Source of the DNA: a bacterium
Lineage (GTDB): Bacteria; Krumholzibacteriota; Krumholzibacteria; LZORAL124-64-63
NCBI GenBank assembly: GCA_021767885.1
Contig: JAASSM010000024.1
Span: forward strand, 1-10,046
Reading direction: 5' to 3'
Length of the DNA stretch: 10,046 nt
Shown: positions 1-5,365 of the stretch, in pieces
Layout of the letters: each line of letters starts with the position of its first letter
Position numbering within the stretch: the stretch's first letter is position 1
Program-made: the position numbers and the translations under genes
Notes under the pieces: model-generated
What the model was told of the DNA's origin: nothing
Database searches by the model: none
Seen by the model: the letters and a program-made list of their open reading frames with translations, nothing else

Positions 1-1141
1 CCACCACCATCACCGAGCGCCCGGGCCGGGCGGGGGCGGGCGCGACAGCCAGGGGCGGCGCGCCGTGCCGTGCGGGCAGCGACAGCGTGGCCACGGCGCC
101 GCCGTGGGGCCCGGTCTCGAGCTGCAGCCGGCCATCGTGGGCGGCGGCGATGGCGCGCACGCGGGTCAGGCCCAGCCCCGCCGCGCCCGGCCGGGTGGTG
201 TAGAACGGCTCGTCGGCCCGCTCGCGGTTCGCGGCGTCCAGGCCGGGGCCGGTGTCGTGGACGCTGATGAGCACCGAGGGCGAGGCGGGCGCGGCGGGCA
301 TGGCCGCCACGGTCCGCGGTGCCGGCTCGAGGCGGGTGTACACCGTGATCTGGCCGCCGCCGGTGGCGGCCTCGCGGGCGTTGGCCACCAGGTCGCCGAG
401 GGCTTGCCGCAGCAGATCGGCGTCCAGGGAGGCCACCGCACCACCGCATCCCGGCTCATGGACCAGGCGCGCCTCCAGGGGGAGACCGTCCCGCAGGTCG
501 GTCACGATCCTGGCCACGGTGGCGTCGACGTCGCGGTCTTCCCGACGGGTGGGCAGGCGGCCGGCGATCTGCCGCAACTGCTCCAGCCGCCGCGCCGCCC
601 GGTCACGAGCGCTGGCCAGGGCGGCCCCGTCGGCGAGCCCGGCCTGGCCGGCCAGGCCGTCGAGGAGTGCGGCGAGGTCGTCGCCGACCACGGCGGCCAG
701 GCGGGCGAGGGCGGCGTGCTTGCGGTCCCGCTGGCGCTGGCGCTCGCGGGCCAGCGCGGCTGCCTGGTCCCGGAGCCGGGACCGCAGATCGCGGGCCACG
801 CCCACCACACCCACCGGCTCGCCGTCGTCTCCGAGCACCAGCCGGCTGTGGATCTCCACGGGGATCAGGCGCCCATCGGCATGCCGCAGCCGGGTCTGGT
901 GGAGCAGGCTCTGCGTGCGGTCCGTGCGGGAGAGGGCGTGGCGGATCAGGTCCTCGAGCCGGGCGAGGTCGTCGGCCGTGACCAGGTCCTGCAGGGGAGT
1001 GCCCACCAGGGCGGCGGCCGGGATCCCGAGCATGATGCTCGCGGCGGCGCTGACCTCCTGCAGGCGCAGGGCGAGGTCGGCACGGAAGACGCAGTCCGGC
1101 AACGTGGCCAGGGAGAGGCGGTCTGTCCGTTCGTGGTCCAT
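1..1141 (-). CDS. PAS/histidine-kinase-like hybrid sensor protein, 3' end cut by window edge
   Basis: 380 codons are visible with no stop before the left edge. A PAS-like domain covers about residues 10-120, followed by a charged helix (about 121-142) and a DHp-like segment (141-195). The HATPase_c domain (about 205-358) has an intact N box (LVANAREA, N254), G1 (DTGPG, 296-300), F box (EPFYTT, F313) and G2 (GAAGLGL, 319-325). After a Pro/Ala linker the visible part ends in RSVMVV, which looks like the first strand of a receiver domain (usually ...VVDDE), so this is probably a hybrid kinase. Aligned with the NtrB-like pattern RLAxxVAHDxxxLL, the segment reads RLAAVVGDDLAALL, so the phospho-acceptor His position is Asp (D154). 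No transmembrane segment is seen, so it is probably cytoplasmic. The start at 1141 was chosen because GAGGA precedes it by 4 nt. An in-frame ATG at 1189 would add 16 residues but lacks a clear SD. The signal it senses is unknown. Confidence 0.85.
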   Translation of the reverse strand, partial: MDHERTDRLSLATLPDCVFRADLALRLQEVSAAASIMLGIPAAALVGTPLQDLVTADDLARLEDLIRHALSRTDRTQSLLHQTRLRHADGRLIPVEIHSRLVLGDDGEPVGVVGVARDLRSRLRDQAAALARERQRQRDRKHAALARLAAVVGDDLAALLDGLAGQAGLADGAALASARDRAARRLEQLRQIAGRLPTRREDRDVDATVARIVTDLRDGLPLEARLVHEPGCGGAVASLDADLLRQALGDLVANAREAATGGGQITVYTRLEPAPRTVAAMPAAPASPSVLISVHDTGPGLDAANRERADEPFYTTRPGAAGLGLTRVRAIAAAHDGRLQLETGPHGGAVATLSLPARHGAPPLAVAPAPARPGRSVMVV

Positions 1142-1203
1142 GGCGTCCTCGGGGGAGGCGGGGTCCGTGGCCGTCCCCCGCAACACCATAGCAACGATCC
1201 GGC

Positions 1204-1252
1204 CGCACCGGTATCCGGTGCGTCGCCGCCCGGATCCGTCGGCGGCCGACGG
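1204..1252 (-). terminator. Tandem GC-rich hairpins between transglutaminase-like and kinase-like genes
   Basis: Directly downstream of the transglutaminase-like stop codon (minus strand, 1256-1254) lie two perfect inverted repeats. One is a 7-bp stem CCGTCGG/CCGACGG with a 3-nt loop (1236-1252). The other is an 8-bp stem CGCACCGG/CCGGTGCG with loop TAT (1204-1222). No U-tract follows, so this is not a classical intrinsic terminator. It could attenuate or terminate in a high-GC setting, protect the upstream 3' end, or mark a processing site before the kinase gene. The stems are seen in the sequence. The role is inferred. Confidence 0.35.
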
Positions 1253-1253
1253 G

Positions 1254-2720
1254 TCAGCGGCCGGCGACGATGAGACCCGGGCTCGGCGACCCGGGCAGCG
1301 GCATGGAACGGCCCGGGTCCGCGCCCACGTAGGTGGGGTCGCACACGGTGTAGAGGACGCCGTCGAGCTCGAGATGGTCGCCCGGTGCCGGCGGATCCCA
1401 GGCCACCGCCGTGGCGATGTGCCCCGGATAGTCCAGCCCGATCACGGCGCGGCCCACCAGCTCGCGCACCAGTGCCGCGAAGAGCGCGGCACGATCCTCG
1501 CAATCGGCGGCGGGATGAAAGAGCGTCTCGTCCGGGTAGAGGTAGTCCTCGCGCCCGAACTGCTCCTGGTCCGTGGCGTACGGCACGGCGTGCTGCACGA
1601 AGTGGAGCAGGACCGCCACCTGCTGGGCCGCCGGGCGGTCGGCGAGCCGCGGCCCGAGCTGCCGCTCCAGGGCGGTAAGGACCGCCGGCGAGAGCGCGGC
1701 GCCGAAGTGGCTCTGCAGTCCGGTCTGGGGCAACGAGGCGAGGAAGGCGATGAGGTTGCGGTCCAGTTCCACGACCACCGTCTGCTCGCCGTCGGCCCGG
1801 AGCCACCGCAGTCGGCGCTCGACCGGGTCAGGCGCGGTCCGGGGCAGTGCGGCGAGGCCGAGCCGCAGGGCGTGGCGGCGGCCAGGGGCCTGGCCGTCGT
1901 AGCTGCGCAGGCGCGTGGCATCGGTGAAGCGTCCGGCGGGGTCGTGCAGGTAGTAGGCCCGCCCATCGCGGGCGAGGAAATCCACCTGGAAGACCACGCC
2001 CTCGGCCGCGTACAGCACCACGTAGCCGGGGCGGCCGTGGGCCAGCCGCAGGTCCAGCCCGGCGCGGGCGCCCAGGTACCAGTGCAGCAGGGCCTGCCGG
2101 GAGGGATCGTCGGGGTACGCCCGGGCGGCGGCCAGGCCGAGCAGTTGCAGCAGGCCCCAGTCGCCGAGCTGCCGGTCGCTGGCCAGCCGGGCGGCGGCAG
2201 CGAGGAACTCGCCACTGTCCACGGCGCTGAGCGCGAGCCACGCCGCGGCGGCATCCTCCGGCCCGGGGGTGCGGGCGGGCAATGCCGCCATCTGCCGCGG
2301 CAGCGGCAGGCGATAGACCAGGCCGAGGTACTCGAGGTCCAGCCCGTCGGCACCGGCCGGAGGCGCCGGCGCCGGGGGCGTGGGCCGCGGCGAGAATGGG
2401 GCCGGCCGGACCGGCGGGGTCGCGACGGTGTCCGGCGGTGCCGGTGCGGGGACCGCGTCCCCGGTCCGGGGGATGGCGGGCGGCTTGGGGACCGGATCGC
2501 CCCGCCGGCCGGCGAGGACCTCGAACTCGCGCCAGGCCTGGCTGAGGAAGGCGGCGAACTCGCGGTCGCGGGCATCGACGTACTCCCGGAAGTCCCGGCG
2601 TTGCTCCTGCAGCCAGCGGCGCATGGCATCGCGGGGGTCGGCGTCGGACTGGGGGCTCGCCGACGGCGCCAGCAGCAGCAGCAGCGCGAGGGCGGGAAGC
2701 AGGCGACACGGGCGGGGCAT
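1254..2720 (-). CDS. Secreted transglutaminase-like (Cys-His-Asp) protein
   Basis: 488 residues. A signal peptide with a Leu-rich core (residues 7-18, then APSAS) indicates export. The mature N-terminus (about 29-72) is a charged helical stretch with regularly spaced aromatics (F44, Y47, F55, F59, W63, F66), followed by VPKPPAIP and a Pro/Ala-rich linker to about 121. The middle (about 127-390) has no family I can name. The C-terminus matches the transglutaminase-like papain fold: DCEDRAAL (C407), YPGHIATAV (H434) and VCDPTYVGAD (D461) give the catalytic triad in the usual order and spacing. Bacterial relatives are usually proteases, peptidases or cross-linkers acting outside the cytoplasm. 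The substrate is unknown here. The start at 2720 is supported by GGAG seven nt upstream and by the signal peptide beginning there. A longer open frame upstream lacks these. Its promoter at 2768-2796 diverges from the lipoprotein operon. Confidence 0.85.
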   Translation of the reverse strand: MPRPCRLLPALALLLLLAPSASPQSDADPRDAMRRWLQEQRRDFREYVDARDREFAAFLSQAWREFEVLAGRRGDPVPKPPAIPRTGDAVPAPAPPDTVATPPVRPAPFSPRPTPPAPAPPAGADGLDLEYLGLVYRLPLPRQMAALPARTPGPEDAAAAWLALSAVDSGEFLAAAARLASDRQLGDWGLLQLLGLAAARAYPDDPSRQALLHWYLGARAGLDLRLAHGRPGYVVLYAAEGVVFQVDFLARDGRAYYLHDPAGRFTDATRLRSYDGQAPGRRHALRLGLAALPRTAPDPVERRLRWLRADGEQTVVVELDRNLIAFLASLPQTGLQSHFGAALSPAVLTALERQLGPRLADRPAAQQVAVLLHFVQHAVPYATDQEQFGREDYLYPDETLFHPAADCEDRAALFAALVRELVGRAVIGLDYPGHIATAVAWDPPAPGDHLELDGVLYTVCDPTYVGADPGRSMPLPGSPSPGLIVAGR

Positions 2721-2767
2721 GGTCGGTCTCCGGCGTCGGGGGCGGGGCTCGGCGAGCTGGCGTGGCC

Positions 2768-2796
2768 AGTATGCCCGAGGAGCGGCGGACCGGCAA
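2768..2796 (-). promoter_or_regulatory. Predicted sigma70-type promoter for the transglutaminase-like gene
   Basis: Read on the minus strand, TTGCCG (2796-2791) and CATACT (2773-2768) are separated by exactly 17 nt. Each hexamer matches the consensus at 4 of 6 positions. Transcription would begin near 2761, about 40 nt before the ATG at 2720. It is one of the few AT-containing spots in very GC-rich DNA. Confidence 0.6.
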
Positions 2797-2825
2797 GCCG
2801 CGGCACCGGGGGTGCGCGCGGTCGC

Positions 2826-2854
2826 TTGACGGCCCGGGGGCCGGCCGTTAGCAT
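2826..2854 (+). promoter_or_regulatory. Predicted sigma70-type promoter for the lipoprotein operon
   Basis: TTGACG (2826-2831, 5/6) and TAGCAT (2849-2854, 4/6) are separated by 17 nt. The predicted start site is near 2861, giving a leader of about 72 nt before the ATG at 2933. It sits back to back with the minus-strand promoter at 2768-2796, so the transglutaminase-like gene and the lipoprotein operon may share control. Confidence 0.65.
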
Positions 2855-2864
2855 CGCCGGACCC

Positions 2865-2891
2865 CACCGCGGCGCCTTCCCTGCCGCGGTG
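2865..2891. repeat. Perfect 8-bp inverted repeat in the lipoprotein operon leader
   Basis: CACCGCGG (2865-2872) and CCGCGGTG (2884-2891) are exact reverse complements around an 11-nt spacer. Each arm contains the palindrome CCGCGG. It begins just after the predicted transcription start and ends 41 nt before the ATG. It could form an mRNA 5' hairpin or be bound as an operator. Neither role is shown by the sequence alone, and the GC-rich background makes such repeats less surprising. Confidence 0.5.
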
Positions 2892-2932
2892 ATCCCGAGG
2901 TGCGAACCGCAGATCCGTCCGGAGGGCTCACC

Positions 2933-3553
2933 ATGCGTGACCATTGGATCCGACCGATCACGACCCCGACCGCCCGCGCCCACGCCGGCGTGCTCGTCCT
3001 GCTGGTGATGGGATTGCTGCTGCCCGGATGCGGCGGCGGCGACGCCGACGTGGCCAGCGATCCCGGCACCTTCGTCGCGGAGGAGCTCCGCGGTGCACCC
3101 GCCTGGGTGATCAGGGGAGCCGGCGAGGATCCGGACCTCATCTACGGCCTCGGCTCCTTCGCCGGCAGCCGTGACGTGGGCCTCGCTCGCGACACGGCCC
3201 TGGCGCGTGCGCGCAACGACATCGTCCTGCAGGTCCAGGCCCAGGTACGCTCGCTGCTGGAGAGCTACCAGGCCACCACCACCGGCGGCGAACAGTATGG
3301 CGAGGCCGCCAACGACGAGCAGCACGTCGAGAACATGGTGGCCCAGGTGGGCCAGATGGACCTCTCGGGGGCGGGCATGAAGGAGATGTGGATCTCGCCC
3401 ACCGGCACCATGTGGGTGCTCGCCGCGGTCGACGTGGAGGAGTTCTCCCGCAAGGTGGACGCCATGAGCCAGCTCAGCGAGCAGGTCCGCGAGGACGTGG
3501 TCGAGCGCGCCCGCGAGGGCATGGGCCGGCTCTGGGATCGCACGGGGGACTAG
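2933..3553 (+). CDS. LPP20-family lipoprotein
   Basis: 206 residues. The N-terminus has a hydrophobic stretch (19-31) and a lipobox ending LLPGC, with the lipidated Cys at 33, followed by GGGDAD. A Gly/Asp-rich start of the mature protein is compatible with outer-membrane sorting. The body carries the LPP20-type pattern: an APxWV element (56-59), YGLGSF (71-76), then a long helix rich in Ala/Arg/Gln (84-112) and a later beta element (about 157-168, WVLAAVDV). In this family (Helicobacter Lpp20, Vibrio FlgP) members are outer-membrane or flagellum-associated lipoproteins. No flagellar gene is nearby, so the role is open. The ATG at 2933 has GGAGG at 2921-2925 (7-nt spacing). An in-frame GTG at 2900 would add 11 residues but is less likely. 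First gene of a four-gene operon, 6 nt before the next. Confidence 0.85.
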   Translation: MRDHWIRPITTPTARAHAGVLVLLVMGLLLPGCGGGDADVASDPGTFVAEELRGAPAWVIRGAGEDPDLIYGLGSFAGSRDVGLARDTALARARNDIVLQVQAQVRSLLESYQATTTGGEQYGEAANDEQHVENMVAQVGQMDLSGAGMKEMWISPTGTMWVLAAVDVEEFSRKVDAMSQLSEQVREDVVERAREGMGRLWDRTGD

Positions 3554-3559
3554 CGTTCC

Positions 3560-4687
3560 ATGTCCGAGCTCCGCTCACTGGACCGGTCCTGGCACCGGAC
3601 CCGGCAGCCCGGTGCGGACCCCGTCCGGGCTGCCGGGCCGGGGCCCGGGCGCCTGCCGTGGTGCGCCGTGCTGGCGGCGCTGGGACTGGGTCTGGTGATC
3701 GGCTGCGGTGGTGGCGCCGGGACGCCGCCGCTGCGATCGGCCTATCCCCCGGAGCGGTACCTGGTGGCCGAGGGGAGCAGCCCCGGCAGCCAGGCGGAGG
3801 CCGAGGCGCGAGCCCGCGCCGCCATCGCGGCGCAGATCCGGGCCAGCCTGGTCTCGCGGACCACGTCCGCCTCGGAGTCCGTCTGGCAGGATGGCGTCGA
3901 ACGCCACACCGCGGCCATGTCCCAGCAGCTCGAGCAGGAGGCCGCCTTCTCGCGAGCCGAGCTCATCCGCATCGATCCACGCAGCCTGGTGCAGCGCGAT
4001 GGCGTCTTCCATGCGGTGGCGTACCTGCCGCGCGAGGAGGCTGCGCGGGCGCTCCGCCAGGATCTGCAGCGCCTGACGGCGGAGTTCCAGCGCCGCGCCG
4101 TGGCGGCGGACGCCGTGCCGGGCGACGATCTGCCGGGGTTCGCGGCCGCCTACGGCGAGGCGCGGGAGTCGTGGCTGGCGTTGCAGCGCAGCGCGCGTGA
4201 ACTTCGCGCGGTGAGTGGATCGCAGACGCCGGGGCTGGATGGGGAGGTCGGCCGCTGGGACGCCCTGCAGGCGAGACGGCAGGAGCGGTTCGCGGCGATC
4301 AGGGTGGCGCTGGCACTGCAGCCGCCGCGGCCGGCGCGGGATCGCCTGGACGAGCAGTACCTGCGGCAGGCCCTGACCATGGCGCTGCAGGACCTGGGCC
4401 TGACGGTGCGCGGAGACTCGTGCGCGGACGCGGCCTACCTGCTCGACCTGCAGCCCCGCCTGGACTACCGGGGCGTGGTGGGCGTGGTCTGCCGGCTGGA
4501 ACTGGCAGGACAGCTGCGCGAGTGCGCCACGGGCGACGCCTGGGACCTGCACCTGACGGATCCGGCCTGGAGCGGGGAGGGTGCCAATGCCCATGCCGCG
4601 CGCAACGAGGCCGCCGCGGGCGTGACGCCCGGCACGCTCACCCCTCACCTGCTGACCGCCCTGGCGGCCTGCCTGCCGGTCCGCTGA
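3560..4687 (+). CDS. LPP20-like lipoprotein with extra C-terminal domain
   Basis: 375 residues. A long basic N-region (about 1-33) precedes a hydrophobic segment (34-47) and a good lipobox VIGC (Cys 49). The next part (RYLVAEGSS, 66-74, then an Ala/Arg/Glu helix, 77-98) has the same YGLGS-plus-helix layout as the upstream gene, and a strand at about 149-156 (VFHAVAYL) followed by EEAARAL corresponds to the end of an LPP20 fold. Residues about 160-260 are mostly helical and polar. The C-terminus (about 264-373) starts with a helix and GLTV, then AAYLLDLQPRL and VVCRLELAGQL. That pattern resembles the FlgT/CsgG-like domains of envelope lipoproteins, but I hold this only weakly. There is no strong SD: a G-rich GGGGGA lies 10 nt upstream, and translation may be coupled to the preceding gene. 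Exact function unknown. Confidence 0.75.
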   Translation: MSELRSLDRSWHRTRQPGADPVRAAGPGPGRLPWCAVLAALGLGLVIGCGGGAGTPPLRSAYPPERYLVAEGSSPGSQAEAEARARAAIAAQIRASLVSRTTSASESVWQDGVERHTAAMSQQLEQEAAFSRAELIRIDPRSLVQRDGVFHAVAYLPREEAARALRQDLQRLTAEFQRRAVAADAVPGDDLPGFAAAYGEARESWLALQRSARELRAVSGSQTPGLDGEVGRWDALQARRQERFAAIRVALALQPPRPARDRLDEQYLRQALTMALQDLGLTVRGDSCADAAYLLDLQPRLDYRGVVGVVCRLELAGQLRECATGDAWDLHLTDPAWSGEGANAHAARNEAAAGVTPGTLTPHLLTALAACLPVR

Positions 4688-4690
4688 CGC

Positions 4691-5365
4691 GTGGCCTGGC
4701 TCGCGAACGTACCCTGGGTGGAGGTGGTCGGCTACGCCGGGTCGATCCTGGTTGCGGTGAGCCTGGCCATGAGCGACCTTCTGCGCCTGCGCCTGCTGAA
4801 CCTGGTGGGCGCGGCGGTGTTCACGGTGTACGGCGCGCTGGTGCAGGCCTACCCCGTGGCGGCGCTCAACGGCTTCATCGTGCTGGCGAACATCTATCAC
4901 CTGACGCGGATGAAGCGCGACGTCGAGTACTTCGAGATGCTCGACGTCACCGAGCAGCCAGGACCCTATCTCGCCCGGTTCCTGGACCATCACCGGCGGG
5001 AGATCCAGGAGATCGCGCCCGGCTTCGACCCTGGTGGTCTGCCGGCGCCGCGCCTGCTGCTGATCCTGCGCAACCTCGACCCCGCCGGTCTGGTGGTCTG
5101 GACCGACCGCGGCGATGGCGTGGTCCGCGTGGAACTGGACTTCGCGGTGCCGCGTTACCGCGACCTGCGGTGCGGACGCTGGTTCTTCCGCGACCGCGAG
5201 GGCTGGTTCGCCGGCCACGGCTACCGCCGCTTCGAGGCGTTCACCCCGTCCGGGCGCCACGGCCACTACTTGCAAGCCGTGGGGTTCGCACCCGATCCGC
5301 AGCGCGGGCCGGGCTGGTACCAGAGATCGGTCACGTCGCCGCCACCTGGAGGAAGATCCGCTTGA
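4691..5365 (+). CDS. YgjV-type inner-membrane protein fused to a GNAT-like domain
   Basis: 224 residues, with three predicted membrane helices at about 8-28, 31-51 and 52-72. These contain GYAGSILVAVSLAMSD and LNGFIVLANIYHLTRMK, the signature I associate with the YgjV (Imp-YgjV) family of small inner-membrane proteins. The remaining roughly 150 residues are soluble. VRVELDFAVPRYRDLRCGRWFF (starting at V145) and a terminal HYLQAVGF (192-199) resemble the acetyl-CoA-binding strand/loop and the final Y-x-x-x-GF strand of GNAT acetyltransferases, though no clear Q/RxxGxG/A loop is present. Acetyltransferase activity is therefore unproven. The GTG start lies 3 nt after the preceding stop with no evident SD, which suggests translational coupling. 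Helices plus a cytoplasmic domain place it in the inner membrane, in the middle of an envelope operon. Confidence 0.75.
   Translation: MAWLANVPWVEVVGYAGSILVAVSLAMSDLLRLRLLNLVGAAVFTVYGALVQAYPVAALNGFIVLANIYHLTRMKRDVEYFEMLDVTEQPGPYLARFLDHHRREIQEIAPGFDPGGLPAPRLLLILRNLDPAGLVVWTDRGDGVVRVELDFAVPRYRDLRCGRWFFRDREGWFAGHGYRRFEAFTPSGRHGHYLQAVGFAPDPQRGPGWYQRSVTSPPPGGRSA
5348..5353 (+). promoter_or_regulatory. Strong ribosome binding site fixing a TTG start
   Basis: GGAGGA lies inside the last codons of the YgjV-like gene, 8 nt before TTG at 5362-5364. It supports TTG as the real start of the next gene, since no ATG or GTG near the beginning of the signal sequence has a comparable site. Confidence 0.75.

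Noticed and set aside
65..1273. Plus-strand open frame of about 402 codons
   Set aside because: It is antisense to the kinase-like gene, whose PAS and ATPase motifs are clear. The composition is low-complexity Gly/Val/Gln/His.
2670..2684. Five tandem CAG units (CTG on the coding strand)
   Set aside because: They encode the Leu-rich core of the transglutaminase-like protein's signal peptide. Codon bias toward CTG explains them, and five units are too few to call a functional microsatellite.
252..3008. Plus-strand open frame of about 918 codons
   Set aside because: It lies opposite the kinase-like and transglutaminase-like genes, has very high Arg/Ser content and no domain, and crosses the divergent promoter region.
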